Part shown: piece after piece, positions 46,029 to 56,631 of the stretch
Numbering within the stretch: the first letter of the stretch is position 1
Layout: every line of letters begins with the position of its first letter
Origin: Tatumella sp. JGM91
Lineage (GTDB): Bacteria; Pseudomonadota; Gammaproteobacteria; Enterobacterales; Enterobacteriaceae
NCBI RefSeq assembly: GCF_018257575.1
Contig: NZ_JAERJP010000009.1
Coordinates: forward strand, 62,001 to 126,000
Length of the DNA stretch: 64,000 bases
Direction: 5' to 3'
Translations under genes and position numbers: made by a program
Notes under the pieces: model-generated
The model's input: the letters and a program-made list of their open reading frames with translations, nothing else
Databases searched by the model: none
Told to the model about the DNA's origin: nothing

Positions 46029-47110
46029 TATTCTTCCTCGTTTGGCTTACGCGAGTGTAAAACCAGTTGTTGCGGGTGTTTCAGTTCGTTTAGCAGACGC
46101 TCAACCGGGGCGGCCAGTCCGACCTCGGGAGCACGGGTTAAGTTATACCAGAGACTGTTGCTTTCATCCATCAGAGAGCCGAAGCGGGGCTGGTTAAGAT
46201 AGCAGGGCACAATATCCAGATGAAAGTGGCTGAAGGTATGACGAAATGCGGTCATCTGCTGTACGGTGCCTGAAATCCGCTGTTCAGCAAGCCAGTGCTG
46301 TAACCCTTCTTCATTATCAAACTGCGGGAAACAGTACAATCCGCCCCAGATCCCCACCGGAGGCCGTTGCTGTAACAGCACATTTTCACCCTTTTGCAGC
46401 AATAAAAACCAGGCTGTTTTTACCGGCAGTGTCTTTTTCGGTTTTTTCCCGGGATATTTTTCCCACGAATGATGGGCATGGGCGATACAACCGGACTGTA
46501 ACGGACACAGCTCACACTTAGGCCGTGAACGGGTACATACCATGGCACCGAGATCCATCATTGCCTGATTAAACTGGCTTACCCCGCAGGCCGGAGTCAC
46601 CTGTTCACTTAGCTGCCACAGACGTTTCTCCACCTCACTTTTACCGGGCCAGCCGTCTACGGCATAACAGCGCGCCAGTACCCGTTTTACATTGCCATCA
46701 AGAATGGGATAATGCTGGCCCAGCGACAAGGACAGGATCGCCCCGGCTGTTGAGCGGCCAACGCCAGGTAAGTCTGCGACATCGTCGAAGTTGTGTGGGA
46801 AAATTCCGTGGTGTTTATCGACCACCTGACAGGCCGCTTTATGTAAGTTTCGGGCGCGCGCATAGTATCCCAGCCCTGTCCACAGATGCAGGACTTCATC
46901 CAGCGGGGCCGCCGCCAGATCGCTGACCGTCGGGAAACGGGCCATAAAACGCTCAAAATAAGGGATCACCGTGGCAACCTGGGTCTGTTGTAACATGACC
47001 TCGGATAACCAGACGTTATAAGGCGTTTTTTGCTGTTGCCAGGGCAGGGTCTTGCGGCCGAATTTCTGGTACCAGTCGAGTGTATATTGCGCAAATTGCG
47101 ATGATTGCAT
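46028..47110 (-). CDS. mutY: Adenine DNA glycosylase
   Basis: About 360 residues. It removes adenine mispaired with 8-oxoguanine. The helix-hairpin-helix and catalytic region [32 protein letters not shown] includes the catalytic aspartate; the [4Fe-4S] ligands are in [17 protein letters not shown]. The carboxyl MutT-like domain recognises 8-oxoG. ATG 47110 ([15 protein letters not shown]) corresponds to the E. coli start; the open frame to 47197 runs into the trmB promoter region. Confidence 0.95.
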   Translation of the reverse strand: MQSSQFAQYTLDWYQKFGRKTLPWQQQKTPYNVWLSEVMLQQTQVATVIPYFERFMARFPTVSDLAAAPLDEVLHLWTGLGYYARARNLHKAACQVVDKHHGIFPHNFDDVADLPGVGRSTAGAILSLSLGQHYPILDGNVKRVLARCYAVDGWPGKSEVEKRLWQLSEQVTPACGVSQFNQAMMDLGAMVCTRSRPKCELCPLQSGCIAHAHHSWEKYPGKKPKKTLPVKTAWFLLLQKGENVLLQQRPPVGIWGGLYCFPQFDNEEGLQHWLAEQRISGTVQQMTAFRHTFSHFHLDIVPCYLNQPRFGSLMDESNSLWYNLTRAPEVGLAAPVERLLNELKHPQQLVLHSRKPNEEE

Positions 47111-47267
47111 CATGATCGCGATTAATTTCCACCAAAAGCTAACAAAGGGCAGGAATTCCAGCACAGACCTGCCACACTGTAAACATGAACATTGCAAAGG
47201 CTTGCTTCCGGCAGCGAAGTTTGCATAATTCCCGTCTTTGTTAAAATATCAACCTACAGGCATTACT

Positions 47268-47987
47268 ATGATCAATGATGTCATCACGCCGGAATTTGAT
47301 GAGAACGGTCGCCCGTTACGTCGGATTCGCAGCTTTGTCCGTCGCCAGGGGCGACTGACCAACGGCCAGCAGCATGCGCTGGACCACTACTGGCCGGAGA
47401 TGGGGGTTGAGTTTACACCACAACCGGTCAGTTTTTCCGAACTGTTTGGCCGTGAAGCCCCGGTGGTTTTAGAAATCGGTTTTGGGATGGGGGCATCGCT
47501 GGTCAGTATGGCGCAGCAAAACCCTCATCAGAACTTTTTCGGTATTGAGGTTCATGCACCCGGCGTCGGTGCCTGCCTGGCATCGGCCCATGAGGCCGGC
47601 ATCAGTAACCTGCGCGTAATGTGCCACGATGCGATGGAAGTTCTGGAAACCATGATTCCGGATAATTCACTGCGGATGGTGCAACTGTTTTTCCCGGACC
47701 CGTGGCATAAAGCCCGTCATAATAAACGTCGTATTGTTCAGGTACCCTTTGCTGAGCTGGTATTACGCAAGCTGAAACTGGGCGGTGTATTCCATATGGC
47801 GACAGACTGGGAGAACTATGCAGAGCATATGCTGGAAGTGATGCAGAACATTCCCGGCTATCGTAACCAGTCAGCGGCAGGCAATTATGTGCCACGCCCG
47901 GAAAGCCGTCCGTTAACTAAGTTTGAACAACGCGGCCAGCGTCTTGGTCACGGAGTTTGGGATTTGATGTTTGAGAGGATTAAATAA
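47268..47987 (+). CDS. trmB: tRNA (guanine-N7-)-methyltransferase
   Basis: A 239-residue SAM-dependent enzyme that methylates G46 of tRNAs. The SAM loop is [32 protein letters not shown] is the catalytic family block. ATG 47268 aligns with the usual start; the frame is open from 47238. It is divergent from mutY and its stop overlaps the yggL start by one base. Confidence 0.95.
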   Translation: MINDVITPEFDENGRPLRRIRSFVRRQGRLTNGQQHALDHYWPEMGVEFTPQPVSFSELFGREAPVVLEIGFGMGASLVSMAQQNPHQNFFGIEVHAPGVGACLASAHEAGISNLRVMCHDAMEVLETMIPDNSLRMVQLFFPDPWHKARHNKRRIVQVPFAELVLRKLKLGGVFHMATDWENYAEHMLEVMQNIPGYRNQSAAGNYVPRPESRPLTKFEQRGQRLGHGVWDLMFERIK

Positions 47988-48313
47988 TGGCAGTACAACG
48001 TAGTCGTCGTTTACGCAAAAAAATGCATCTGGCGGAATTCCAGGAACTGGGTTTTTCTGTCAGCTGGACCTTTGCTGCAGGAACTTCAGAGCAGGAACTG
48101 GATTCCACGCTTGATGCTTTCGTTAATGAAGTGATCGAACCAAACGGTCTGGCCTATGACGGTAGCGGTTATCTGCAGTGGGAAGGGCTGGTTTGTCTGC
48201 AGGAAACCGGTAAATGTACCGAACAGCACCGCGAAACCGTGCGTCAGTGGCTGGAAGCGCGTGGCTTGTCTGATGTAAAAGTGACGGAACTGTTTGACGT
48301 CTGGTGGGACTAA
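47987..48313 (+). CDS. yggL: YggL family 50S-associated protein
   Basis: A 108-residue DUF469 protein: RSRRLRKKMHLAEFQELGFSV at the start and LVCLQETGKCTEQHRETVRQWLEARGLSDV later. YggL has been found with the large ribosomal subunit; its exact role is not settled. It is translationally coupled to trmB. Confidence 0.93.
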   Translation: MAVQRSRRLRKKMHLAEFQELGFSVSWTFAAGTSEQELDSTLDAFVNEVIEPNGLAYDGSGYLQWEGLVCLQETGKCTEQHRETVRQWLEARGLSDVKVTELFDVWWD

Positions 48314-48340
48314 GTTGTAGCGGTTAACCGACCGTCTTTA

Positions 48341-48362
48341 ATCAGTCAGTCATCAGTCAGTC
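48341..48362. repeat. Tandem 11-bp repeat
   Basis: ATCAGTCAGTC occurs twice in a row in the yggL-yggN gap. It is probably a minor simple repeat. Confidence 0.8.
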
Positions 48363-48412
48363 AATAGCGCCCGACAGCAAACGATGCTTTGCCGGGACAG
48401 AAAGGAGTATAC

Positions 48413-49126
48413 ATGTTACGTAAAGCGATCGCTGTCGGGCTGTTACTGGCCGCAGCCCAGGCCAGGGCAGATTATCAATGTCCGGTTACACCGCAGGATG
48501 ATATTGCCATCACCGGGCAACAGGTCGAAATCACCGGCAGCAATGGACAGATGATAATTACCCCGCGCGGAGAGATCACTTTTAACGGTCAGCCGGTCCG
48601 GACTGATAACGCACTGCGTCAGCAGGCGATCTCTTATCAGAACGCATTGCGTAATGACCTGCCGTGGATTGACTCGGGTGCCCGTCAGCGGCTGGAAAAC
48701 AGCAGAGCTGCGCTGGATAAAGTGATCGTCGAAAAACTGGGGGCTGACAGCCATGTGCGTACGCGGCTGGCGACGCTGGATACTCAGCTGAAAGAGCAGA
48801 TGAATCGTATTATTGAACAGCGCAGCGACGGGGTAATGTTCCACCATCAGGCCATCGACCAGGTGAGGTCAGAAGGCCAGAAGCTGGTACAGAGTGCGCT
48901 GGGCGGAATTCTGCAGGACAGCCTGAATGAACTGGGGAGCGCTAAAACGTCCGGAGATAACCCGCTGCAGGCGCTGATGGGTAACCTCGGCGGGCTTCAG
49001 CAGTCGATCCGCAGTGAAGCCGATAAGCAGGAAAAAGATTTCCAGGCCTTCGGTAAACAGGTGTGTGGCAAAGTGGTGGCGCTGGAAAAACAACGCACAT
49101 CCCTCTGGCAGCAAGTCAGCCACTGA
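48413..49126 (+). CDS. yggN: YggN, exported DUF2884 protein
   Basis: About 237 residues. The signal peptide MLRKAIAVGLLLAAAQARA is cleaved before DYQCPV. The body is helical and Q-rich, with two cysteines (YQCPV and KQVCGKVV) that may form a disulfide. ATG 48413 is set by AAGGAG just upstream. Function is not known. In E. coli yggL and yggN are also neighbours, but ansB and yggM, which come next there, are missing here. Confidence 0.88.
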   Translation: MLRKAIAVGLLLAAAQARADYQCPVTPQDDIAITGQQVEITGSNGQMIITPRGEITFNGQPVRTDNALRQQAISYQNALRNDLPWIDSGARQRLENSRAALDKVIVEKLGADSHVRTRLATLDTQLKEQMNRIIEQRSDGVMFHHQAIDQVRSEGQKLVQSALGGILQDSLNELGSAKTSGDNPLQALMGNLGGLQQSIRSEADKQEKDFQAFGKQVCGKVVALEKQRTSLWQQVSH

Positions 49127-49142
49127 TATCCCGCGGTCTGTA

Positions 49143-49176
49143 AGCAGTATCAGGTTCGCCTGATACTGCTGTTTAT
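49143..49176 (+). terminator. Terminator of yggN
   Basis: A perfect 12-bp stem AGCAGTATCAGG / CCTGATACTGCT with the stable loop ttcg, followed by GTTTATT. It stands three bases before the convergent hemW stop. Confidence 0.85.
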
Positions 49177-49178
49177 TA

Positions 49179-50318
49179 CTATTCCGGGCCGAGAAATAAC
49201 TCCAGCAGGCTGTTAAGAAACAGCCGGCCTTTCTCTGTCACCTGCCAGTGTCCGGCGGACTCCTGCAAATATCCGGCGGCAATCGCTTTATCCAGTGCCG
49301 GACGAATCTGCTGCACGGGCAGTCCTGTAAAACGACTAAATTCCTCCTGCGGGCAGGGTTCAGCTAACCGGAAACGGTTCATAAAGTATTCGAACGGTTT
49401 TTCCTGGTCTGCGACCGTATAGCGTTTATCCAGATACTCTCCGCGCATAAAACCACGGGGATGACGGGTTTTAACTGTACGGATAATCTGACCATCCGGC
49501 TGAGTCAGTTTTCCGTGAGCACCACAGCCAATGCCCAGATAATCACCAAACCGCCAGTAGTTCAGATTGTGCTGACATTGCATACCGGGGCGTGCATAGG
49601 CAGACGTTTCATATTGCTGGTACCCGGCGGCTGTCAGTAACTGATGTCCCTGCTCGAAAATATCCCACAGATCATCATCATCCGGCAAAACCGGAGGCCG
49701 GGAGGCAAACAGTGTGTTCGGTTCAATTGTCAGCTGATACCAGGACAAATGGGGCGGCGAGAGCTCAATTGCCTGACGCAGGTCATCCAGCGCTTCTTCC
49801 AGGGACTGGTCAGGTAAGCCATGCATCAGGTCGAGATTAAAACTGCGCAGCCCCAGACCGGCAGCCAGCTTTGCCGCACGTCGGGCTTCGTCCGGACCGT
49901 GAATCCGTCCCAGGCGCTGCAGTTTACTGCTGCTGAAACTCTGAACCCCGATAGAAATACGGTTAACACCGGCCTGCTGATAACCACTGAAACGATCCGC
50001 TTCCACCGTGCCCGGGTTAGCTTCCATGGTAATTTCTGCAGTGGCAGACACCGGCAAACGCTGGCGAACTCCGTCGAGTAATGCCTGCATCGCTTCACTG
50101 CTTAACAGGCTCGGGGTCCCGCCGCCGATAAAGATCGTGGAGACTTCCCTGCCGGACGTCAGCGCAATATCCGTATCCAGATCGGCCAGCAGATGATCCA
50201 CATATTCCATATGCGGGACATCGCCTTTCAGGGCATGTGAATTAAAATCACAGTAGGGACATTTCTGTACACACCAGGGAATATGAATATACAGACTCAG
50301 TGGCGGCAGATTACCCAT
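49179..50318 (-). CDS. hemW: Heme chaperone HemW (radical SAM)
   Basis: About 379 residues. The radical-SAM motif C-x3-C-x2-C is in [14 protein letters not shown]; further blocks are [40 protein letters not shown] and [19 protein letters not shown]. HemW passes heme to membrane respiratory proteins, possibly including NarI. ATG 50318 overlaps the rdgB end by eight bases; ATG 50330 is an alternative. Confidence 0.95.
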   Translation of the reverse strand: MGNLPPLSLYIHIPWCVQKCPYCDFNSHALKGDVPHMEYVDHLLADLDTDIALTSGREVSTIFIGGGTPSLLSSEAMQALLDGVRQRLPVSATAEITMEANPGTVEADRFSGYQQAGVNRISIGVQSFSSSKLQRLGRIHGPDEARRAAKLAAGLGLRSFNLDLMHGLPDQSLEEALDDLRQAIELSPPHLSWYQLTIEPNTLFASRPPVLPDDDDLWDIFEQGHQLLTAAGYQQYETSAYARPGMQCQHNLNYWRFGDYLGIGCGAHGKLTQPDGQIIRTVKTRHPRGFMRGEYLDKRYTVADQEKPFEYFMNRFRLAEPCPQEEFSRFTGLPVQQIRPALDKAIAAGYLQESAGHWQVTEKGRLFLNSLLELFLGPE

Positions 50319-50904
50319 TACCCAGTGCATCCAGTAACATTTTAAGGGCCTGTCCGCGGTGAGAGATCGCCAGCTTTTCTGCTTTGGTCATCTCTGCCGC
50401 AGTTTTCCGGAGCGCCGGCAGATAAAACACCGGGTCATAACCAAATCCGCCTTCACCATGACTTTCACGGGCGATCATTCCCGGCCAGCAGCCATGGAAT
50501 ACCAGCGGGGTCGGGTCATCCCAGTGACGCAGATAGACCAGTACACAATGAAATGCGGCCTGGCGTTTATCGTCCGGGACATCCTGCATCGCATCAAGCA
50601 GTTTTTCCAGGTTCTGCTGATCACTGGCATCGCTGCCGGCATAGCGGGCAGACCAGATACCCGGTGCGCCGCCCAGCGCATCGGTCGCCAGCCCGGAGTC
50701 ATCAGCAATTGCCGGCAGCCCGGTGAGCCGCGAAGCGTGGCGGGCTTTTAACAGAGCATTTTCGATAAAGGTCAGGCCGGTCTCTTCTGCAGACTCCACG
50801 CCGAGGTCGGTCTGGGCGACGATCTCCATCCCGAACTCTGCCAGCGGGGCGGCCAGTTCACGCACTTTTCCGGGGTTACCGGTCGCCAGTACAACTTTTT
50901 GCAT
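50311..50904 (-). CDS. rdgB: dITP/XTP pyrophosphatase
   Basis: A 197-residue Ham1-family enzyme that cleaves dITP, ITP and XTP and so keeps deaminated purines out of DNA. The start [17 protein letters not shown] contains the substrate loop; [22 protein letters not shown] and [11 protein letters not shown] are family motifs. ATG 50904 matches the E. coli start. Confidence 0.95.
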   Translation of the reverse strand: MQKVVLATGNPGKVRELAAPLAEFGMEIVAQTDLGVESAEETGLTFIENALLKARHASRLTGLPAIADDSGLATDALGGAPGIWSARYAGSDASDQQNLEKLLDAMQDVPDDKRQAAFHCVLVYLRHWDDPTPLVFHGCWPGMIARESHGEGGFGYDPVFYLPALRKTAAEMTKAEKLAISHRGQALKMLLDALGNG

Positions 50905-50924
50905 AATCAATTCAATCCTCAGAA

Positions 50925-51479
50925 TTACAGCAGATACCAGAGTCCCGGAAACAGATCCATTCCGAGAAAATTCAGTCCGTAGAGGATCAACACCACGACC
51001 ATAGCGGAAAAATCGATCCCGCCCATCGCCGGCAGAATACGGCGCACAGGGGACATCAGAGGTTCCGTCAGCTGCACCAGTACATAATCAATCGGGCTGC
51101 GGCCCTGGCTGACCCAGCTCATCAGAGAACGGATCAGGATCACCCAGAAAATCAGGTTACCGGCAGCTTTCAGCAGAGATAGCACGCCAATCAGTACATT
51201 ATCCAGCCCGATAGCGAAGCTGCCTGACTGAACCAGCATCAGCAGCGGGAATTTAATAATAGTCAGTACCAGAGCCAGTAATAAGGAGGCGGTATCGACA
51301 GGGCCGATAGCGGGGATCACCCGGCGCAGAGGGCGGATCACTGGCTGAGTCAGTTTAACGATAAACTGTGCCAGCGGATTATAAAAATCACAGCGTGCCC
51401 ACTGCATCCAGATGCGCAGCAGCAGTACCATGACGTAAAGATCGATAACCGTTTTGACCAGAAAAGTCAGAGTGTACAT
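50925..51479 (-). CDS. yggT: YggT family integral membrane protein
   Basis: A 184-residue inner-membrane protein with two copies of the YGGT domain, each with a hydrophobic pair and an R-I-x-P motif ([14 protein letters not shown] and [14 protein letters not shown]). Proposed roles include osmotic or envelope function; none is proven. In E. coli yggU lies between yggT and rdgB; here only 20 bases separate them. Confidence 0.93.
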   Translation of the reverse strand: MYTLTFLVKTVIDLYVMVLLLRIWMQWARCDFYNPLAQFIVKLTQPVIRPLRRVIPAIGPVDTASLLLALVLTIIKFPLLMLVQSGSFAIGLDNVLIGVLSLLKAAGNLIFWVILIRSLMSWVSQGRSPIDYVLVQLTEPLMSPVRRILPAMGGIDFSAMVVVLILYGLNFLGMDLFPGLWYLL

Positions 51480-51491
51480 GAGTGTCCTCAG

Positions 51492-52199
51492 TTATTGGGG
51501 TGAAGATGGCGGGTACTGGCGGGCACCAAAAATGGCGGAGCCGATACGTACCATCGTACTGCCGGCTTCAATGGCAGCATCCATATCATCGCTCATACCC
51601 AGCGATAGTGTATCAATACCCGCGTGTTCGCTCTGTAAGACAGCGAAGGCTTCGGCCATACGCAGGCAAACTGCCAGCCGGGACTGATAATCGTCCGAAG
51701 GCGCAGGGATGGCCATCAGACCGCGTAATTTCAGACGGGGTAATGCCACAATCTGGCGGGCAAGCTGAGGAATTTCGGCAACGCTGATCCCCGATTTGCT
51801 CGCTTCGTCACTGATATTCACCTGGATAAGAACATTCAGCGGGTCAGACTGTGGCGGACGCTGATCATTCAGTCGCTGTGCCAGTTTCTGACGATCCAGG
51901 GTATGGCACCAGTCAAAATGTCCGGCAACCAGACGGCTTTTATTAGATTGCAGCGGCCCGATAAAGTGCCATTCCAGACCGTCTAAATCTGTTGTCAGGG
52001 CAATTTTATCGACCCCCTCCTGTACATAGTTTTCACCAAAGCAACGCTGCCCCGCCAGCCAGGCCTCACGGATAGCGCTCACAGGTTTGGTTTTACTGAC
52101 TGCCAGCAGAGTGATCTGCTGTGGATCTCTGCCGCAACCTTCGGCAGCCGCGGTAATACGCTCACGGACTTGCTGTAAATTATGCTGAATGGAAGTCAT
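51492..52199 (-). CDS. yggS: PLP homeostasis protein YggS
   Basis: A 235-residue single-barrel PLP-binding protein. The PLP lysine is in LLAVSKTKP; FGENYVQEGVDKI, WHFIGPLQSNK and LSLGMSDDMDAAIEAGSTMVRIG are typical. It buffers pyridoxal phosphate and affects amino-acid balance. It is divergent from yggR as in E. coli. Confidence 0.95.
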   Translation of the reverse strand: MTSIQHNLQQVRERITAAAEGCGRDPQQITLLAVSKTKPVSAIREAWLAGQRCFGENYVQEGVDKIALTTDLDGLEWHFIGPLQSNKSRLVAGHFDWCHTLDRQKLAQRLNDQRPPQSDPLNVLIQVNISDEASKSGISVAEIPQLARQIVALPRLKLRGLMAIPAPSDDYQSRLAVCLRMAEAFAVLQSEHAGIDTLSLGMSDDMDAAIEAGSTMVRIGSAIFGARQYPPSSPQ

Positions 52200-52213
52200 A
52201 ACCGGACTATTTT

Positions 52214-53248
52214 ATGGAGTTAGATGAAATTATTGAGCGTAGTGTAAAACATAATGCCTCTGATCTGCACCTCTGCTGTGGACATTTACCCTGGTGGCGT
52301 TGTCAGGGGCGTCTGGTATCGCCTCCGGACCTGCCGGTAATCAGTGAAAAACAACTCGCAATATTTTGTCAGCGCTGGCTGAACAGTAGTCAGCAGCAAC
52401 TGCTGCACAGAGAAGGGCACTGTGATGCCGGGCTGACGTTAGCCAGTGGCCTGCGGCTGCGTGTCTGTGTTTTTCGCCAGCAGAGCGGACTGTCTCTGGC
52501 ATTACGTCTGTTACGACCGCAAATCCCGTCAATGGAAAGCCTCGGATTACCGCCAGTCAGTTACCGGCTTATCGAAAAACAGGCCGGACTGATTTTAGTG
52601 TGCGGGGCGACCGGTTGCGGGAAATCGACCTCCATGGCGGCAATGATTGCAGAAATTAACCGCCGCCGCGGGCTGCATATCATTACCCTCGAAGATCCGG
52701 TTGAGTATCTGCATCACAGCACCGGATGCCTGATCCAGCAGCGGCAAGCCGGCGCTGATTTCTCATCATTTCATCAGGGGTTAATCGCCGCCTTAAGGCA
52801 GGATCCGGATATTATTATGATCGGTGAATTACGCGACCACCAGACCATCCGCCATGCTCTGATGGCGGCAGAAACCGGCCATCTGGTGTTGTCCACCTTA
52901 CATACCGTGACAGCAGCGCAGGCACCAGAACGCCTGACAGACAGCTTTCCGGCGGCTGAAAAGAACCAGGTCAGGGCGCAACTTGCCGGGTGTTTATCTG
53001 CGGTGATTGCCCAGCGGCTGACAGAAAGCGACACCCGGCCCGGACAGTTACGGGCAGTTTTCGAAGTTTTAATCAACACACCGGCGGTGGCCAGTGTTAT
53101 CCGTGAAGGGCGAATGCATCAGTTGCCGGGGATCATACAGACCGGTGCGGAAGCCGGTATGCAGAGTTTTCCGCCACCGCAGGGCAGGGGCTTCTCTGAT
53201 ACCGGTGGACTACTCAGCGGGGACAGACAGGCGATAACAGGGGATTGA
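52214..53248 (+). CDS. yggR: PilT-like secretion ATPase YggR
   Basis: A 344-residue ATPase of the PilT/GspE family. Walker A is GATGCGKS (about residue 132); the Asp box and His box appear as LEDPVEYL and ETGHLVLSTLHT, with IGELRD as the Walker B-like part. It is placed and shaped like E. coli YggR, and no pilus genes are nearby. The last 25 residues (PPPQGRGFSDTGGLLSG...) do not resemble the E. coli end and may reflect a late frameshift. Confidence 0.88.
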   Translation: MELDEIIERSVKHNASDLHLCCGHLPWWRCQGRLVSPPDLPVISEKQLAIFCQRWLNSSQQQLLHREGHCDAGLTLASGLRLRVCVFRQQSGLSLALRLLRPQIPSMESLGLPPVSYRLIEKQAGLILVCGATGCGKSTSMAAMIAEINRRRGLHIITLEDPVEYLHHSTGCLIQQRQAGADFSSFHQGLIAALRQDPDIIMIGELRDHQTIRHALMAAETGHLVLSTLHTVTAAQAPERLTDSFPAAEKNQVRAQLAGCLSAVIAQRLTESDTRPGQLRAVFEVLINTPAVASVIREGRMHQLPGIIQTGAEAGMQSFPPPQGRGFSDTGGLLSGDRQAITGD

Positions 53249-53270
53249 TTAGCTATCGCCGGTCACCGGC

Positions 53271-53651
53271 TTATCCGTTATGGGAAGGTTTAATCACCAC
53301 CCGGATACTTTTTTCCTGCCAGCCGGATTTATCAAAAGTTCTGCCATAGATCATCTTCAGTGTTGAAGTGCCGGCTTTGCGGCCAATCAGATAAAATGTC
53401 TGCTGACCGGAGCAGCCGGTCATACCGGGCTTGCATTCTGCTGACTGCTGATAATCACCGGGGATCAGCAGCAACCCGGCAGGAAGCTGGCTGACCATCC
53501 ACTGGTAACCGGTAGTCGGATTAGCATCCAGCGATAAGGTGATCTCTTTTCCGGCAACGCCATCCAGCTGTGCCGGAATCCCGGCGGCTCCGGCTGAAGC
53601 GGCAATACAGCTTAATGTGCCACCGATCAGACAGTTAAACAGGTTTTTCAT
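53271..53651 (-). CDS. Secreted chagasin-like (I42) protease inhibitor
   Basis: About 126 residues. The signal peptide MKNLFNCLIGGTLSCIAASAG ends near AGA. The mature part has the I42 signature NPTTGYQW, then a cysteine pair (ECKPGMTGCSGQQTFYLIGRKAGTSTLKMIYGR) and a late KSGWQEKS in the place of the third inhibitory loop. I42 proteins block papain-type cysteine proteases. GGAG before ATG 53651 fixes the start. It is absent from this position in E. coli, so it is an insertion between yggR and ruvX. Confidence 0.8.
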   Translation of the reverse strand: MKNLFNCLIGGTLSCIAASAGAAGIPAQLDGVAGKEITLSLDANPTTGYQWMVSQLPAGLLLIPGDYQQSAECKPGMTGCSGQQTFYLIGRKAGTSTLKMIYGRTFDKSGWQEKSIRVVIKPSHNG

Positions 53652-53764
53652 GGGTAAAACTCCATTTTTATGCTGCACAAAAACAATATTGTAGCACTAA
53701 ATACTGAATGTTTTTCTGAATATAAAATAAACCCATAAGGACAGCCGCGATCGGTGACAGGTCT

Positions 53765-54181
53765 TTAATGATTATCCAGCCAGCTTTCAACAATAATCAC
53801 TGCAGAGCCGGAATCGACGTTACCTTTCGTCAGTGCGCGGTAGCCTCCTGCTTCAAACAATCCGGCACGGGCTTCCACGGTACTTAATCTTTCGTCCTGT
53901 AATTCGACGGCAACGCCGAAACGGCCATGGATACGGTTGGCAAACTTACGGGCCCGGGCGGTCAGTGGTTGTTCGGTGCCGTCCATATTCAGGGGCAGTC
54001 CGACCACGACCAGGTCTGGCTGCCACTCTTTCAGCAGTTTTTCCAGCAGGTTCCAGTCAGGCACACCGTCGCGGGCTTTTATGGCCGCCAGAGGCCTGGC
54101 GGTACCGGTAAGTTGCTGGCCAACGGCCACCCCGATACTTTTGGTACCGAAGTCAAATCCGAGTAAGGTTTTACCTGACAT
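53765..54181 (-). CDS. ruvX: RuvX/YqgF, RNase H-fold nuclease
   Basis: A 138-residue YqgF protein. The catalytic aspartates are in [16 protein letters not shown] and near the end in [41 protein letters not shown] and [11 protein letters not shown] are family motifs. It works in 16S rRNA 5'-end processing and is linked to Holliday junction resolution. One-base overlap with yqgE. Confidence 0.95.
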   Translation of the reverse strand: MSGKTLLGFDFGTKSIGVAVGQQLTGTARPLAAIKARDGVPDWNLLEKLLKEWQPDLVVVGLPLNMDGTEQPLTARARKFANRIHGRFGVAVELQDERLSTVEARAGLFEAGGYRALTKGNVDSGSAVIIVESWLDNH

Positions 54182-54744
54182 CAGGCATGCCCCGCATCAC
54201 TGGTCATCTGAACAATATCCACCCCGATAGGTCTGGCTGCATTACGCCAGCGATCGGCCACCGGTGTCCGGAACAGTAACTGTTCACTGGCAGGCACGGT
54301 CAGCCAGGCATTTTCCAGAATTTCATCTTCCAGCTGTTGCTTTTCCCAGCTGCAATAGCCGAGTGCCACTATAATATTTTCGGGTTGCTGATCACTGCCC
54401 AAAGACTCAAGTACGTCTTTTGAGGTTGTCAGCACCGTATCTTCGGAAATAGTAATACTGGAGGCAAAACTGTGCTGTGGTGAGTGCAGAATAAAACCAC
54501 GATCATCGGCCACCGGTCCGCCGTTATACACCGGGTGCTCCAGAGTACCGGCAGCAGCGGGGTGTTCGGGAGTAATATCTAATTTTTCCAGAACGCCCTC
54601 AATGGTAAGGTTTTCCATCGGCTTATTGACGATTAATCCCATGGCACCTTCATCATTATGTTCGCAAATATAGATGACAGAACGTTTAAATACCGGGTCC
54701 TGTAATGAAGGCATGGCGATCAGAAAATGGTGCTGTAAATTCAT
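54181..54744 (-). CDS. yqgE: YqgE/AlgH family protein
   Basis: A 187-residue UPF0301 protein: [40 protein letters not shown] and [16 protein letters not shown]. Its biochemical role is not firmly known; in Pseudomonas AlgH affects alginate control. ATG 54744 matches the E. coli start. Coupled to ruvX. Confidence 0.93.
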   Translation of the reverse strand: MNLQHHFLIAMPSLQDPVFKRSVIYICEHNDEGAMGLIVNKPMENLTIEGVLEKLDITPEHPAAAGTLEHPVYNGGPVADDRGFILHSPQHSFASSITISEDTVLTTSKDVLESLGSDQQPENIIVALGYCSWEKQQLEDEILENAWLTVPASEQLLFRTPVADRWRNAARPIGVDIVQMTSDAGHA

Positions 54745-54776
54745 ACTCACTCTGTCGGTTTATTTTTAAGGTCTAT

Positions 54777-54797
54777 CCGGCAGCCGCAGGCTGCCGG
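54777..54797 (-). terminator. Hairpin after gshB/yqgE boundary
   Basis: CCGGCAGCC gca GGCTGCCGG lies in the 72-base gap between gshB and yqgE. Without a clear T tail it may attenuate or process the transcript. Confidence 0.5.
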
Positions 54798-54816
54798 TCA
54801 AAGGGATCTCCGCAGT

Positions 54817-55764
54817 TTAGCGGTCAAGACGCTTTTCGATAGCATCCATCAGCATCCCGGTCACAGAAATCGGGAAAGCTGCTTCTATTTCACGGACACA
54901 GGTCGGGCTGGTCACATTAATTTCTGTCAGCCGGTCGCCGATAATGTCCAGTCCGACAAAAATTAATCCTTTTTGTTTCAGTACCGGTGCAACTTTGCGG
55001 GCTATTTCCCAGTCGCTTTCACTTAACGGCCGGGCTTCACCACGGCCACCGGCGGCCAGATTACCGCGGGTTTCTCCTGATTTAGGGATCCGCGCCAGGC
55101 AGTAGGGTACCGGCTCGCCGTCCACCACCAGAACACGCTTATCACCTTCTTTAATTGCCGGCAGGTAGTTCTGGGCCATACAGTATGTGGTGCTGTTGTG
55201 TGTCAGGGATTCACAGATCACCGAAAAGTTAGGGTCATCCTGTTTCACCCGGAAAATAGAGGTGCCACCCATACCGTCCAGGGGTTTCATAATAATATCG
55301 CCGTGTTCTTTCCAGAACTCCTGCAATTTTTGCTGGCTGCGGGTGACGAGTGTGTCGGGGGTCAGTCCGGCAAACCAGGCGGTAAACAGTTTTTCATTAC
55401 AGTCACGCAGGCTTTGCGGTTTATTAACCACCAGCGTACCTTGCTCTTCTGCACGTTCCAGAATATAGGTGGCATAGATAAATTCTGTATCGAAAGGCGG
55501 ATCTTTACGCATCAGGATCACATCCAGATCGGCCAGCGGTATTTCCTGCTCACTGTCAAACCGGTACCAGTCCTGAGCATTCTGCTCAACGCTTAATACA
55601 CGGCTGCGTGCGCTGGCAACGCCGCCCCGTAAGTGCAGATCATTCATCTCCATATAATGGATTTCATAACCCCGGCGCTGTGCTTCCAGCAGCATTGCAA
55701 AACTGGTGTCTTTCTTAATATTGATGTCCGCAATCGGGTCCATCACTATGCCAAGCTTAATCAT
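54817..55764 (-). CDS. gshB: Glutathione synthetase
   Basis: A 315-residue ATP-grasp ligase joining gamma-glutamylcysteine and glycine. KPLDGMGGTSIFRV, the glycine-rich loop region GNLAAGGRGEARPL, and FVGLDIIGDRLTEINVTSPTCVREIE are typical. Length equals the usual 315-316. It lies between rsmE and yqgE as in E. coli. Confidence 0.97.
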   Translation of the reverse strand: MIKLGIVMDPIADINIKKDTSFAMLLEAQRRGYEIHYMEMNDLHLRGGVASARSRVLSVEQNAQDWYRFDSEQEIPLADLDVILMRKDPPFDTEFIYATYILERAEEQGTLVVNKPQSLRDCNEKLFTAWFAGLTPDTLVTRSQQKLQEFWKEHGDIIMKPLDGMGGTSIFRVKQDDPNFSVICESLTHNSTTYCMAQNYLPAIKEGDKRVLVVDGEPVPYCLARIPKSGETRGNLAAGGRGEARPLSESDWEIARKVAPVLKQKGLIFVGLDIIGDRLTEINVTSPTCVREIEAAFPISVTGMLMDAIEKRLDR

Positions 55765-55858
55765 TCGTCTCTCCTCGGAAGGCAGTAATGACTACCTTAT
55801 CATTAACGGATTTTACCGGTTCAGGATATCAGGGGCTTTACCGCAGGTGCCGGGCTGT

Positions 55859-56590
55859 TTAGCCTAAATCGCCAAATCTGACCTGTAAGGCGGTAAGCAC
55901 AGTCAGTGCTGCAGTTTCGGTACGCAGTACCCGCGGACCGAGCAGAATATCAGTAAAGCCCTGTTCTGAACCCATGGCAATTTCTTCTGCGGTCAGTCCG
56001 CCTTCCGGGCCTATCAGCATCCGGATACGGCTGACAGGCAGCGGCAGTGTATTTATGCTCTGGCTGGCCCGCGGATGCAGATTAAGTTTCAGCCCCGGTT
56101 CCGGCTCTGTACACCAGTCATGCAGGGACATCACCGGACGTATTTCCGGTACGATATTTCTGCCCGATTGCTCACAGGCAGCAATGGCGATTTTTTGCCA
56201 TTGCAGACGTTTTTTTTCCAGACGCTCAGTGTCCAGTTTGACGCCACAGCGTTCAGAAAGCAGCGGGGTAATCAGGTTCACACCCAGTTCGATAGATTTC
56301 TGGATAGTAAACTCCATTTTTTCTCCGCGTGACATCACCTGTCCGAGGTGTAAAAACAGCGGCGATTCACGGTCATCTGTGACACCTTCGGTCACCTGTA
56401 CCGTGACACTCTTTTTGTCAGCATGGACAATCGTGGCACTGAAAACCTGATTACTGCCATCAAAGATCTCCAGGGCCTGGCCGCTGGTCATTCTCAGCAC
56501 ACGACCCACATGATTGGCCGCCTCTTCGCTTAAGCGAAATTCACTATTATTTGCTACGGTTTCAGGGTGATAAATGCGGGGTACGCGCAT
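55859..56590 (-). CDS. rsmE: 16S rRNA (uracil1498-N3)-methyltransferase
   Basis: A 243-residue SPOUT methyltransferase with the PUA-like amino domain ([10 protein letters not shown]) and knot region [15 protein letters not shown] and [20 protein letters not shown]. It methylates U1498 of 16S rRNA. Confidence 0.95.
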   Translation of the reverse strand: MRVPRIYHPETVANNSEFRLSEEAANHVGRVLRMTSGQALEIFDGSNQVFSATIVHADKKSVTVQVTEGVTDDRESPLFLHLGQVMSRGEKMEFTIQKSIELGVNLITPLLSERCGVKLDTERLEKKRLQWQKIAIAACEQSGRNIVPEIRPVMSLHDWCTEPEPGLKLNLHPRASQSINTLPLPVSRIRMLIGPEGGLTAEEIAMGSEQGFTDILLGPRVLRTETAALTVLTALQVRFGDLG

Positions 56591-56609
56591 GAAAAATCTG
56601 CCAGTTATG

Positions 56610-56631
56610 GGCTGACGTCTCGCCGTCAGCC
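56610..56631 (-). promoter_or_regulatory. Hairpin in the rsmE 5' region
   Basis: A perfect 8-bp stem GGCTGACG / CGTCAGCC lies 20 bases before the rsmE start. It may be the terminator of a lost upstream gene (endA is absent) or an mRNA leader structure. Confidence 0.5.

Noticed and set aside
48341-48362. CRISPR-like or functional repeat array
   Set aside because: Only two contiguous 11-bp units without spacers; a simple repeat.
52214-53248. Type IV pilus locus
   Set aside because: The PilT-like ATPase stands alone, as YggR does in E. coli; no pilin or assembly genes are present.
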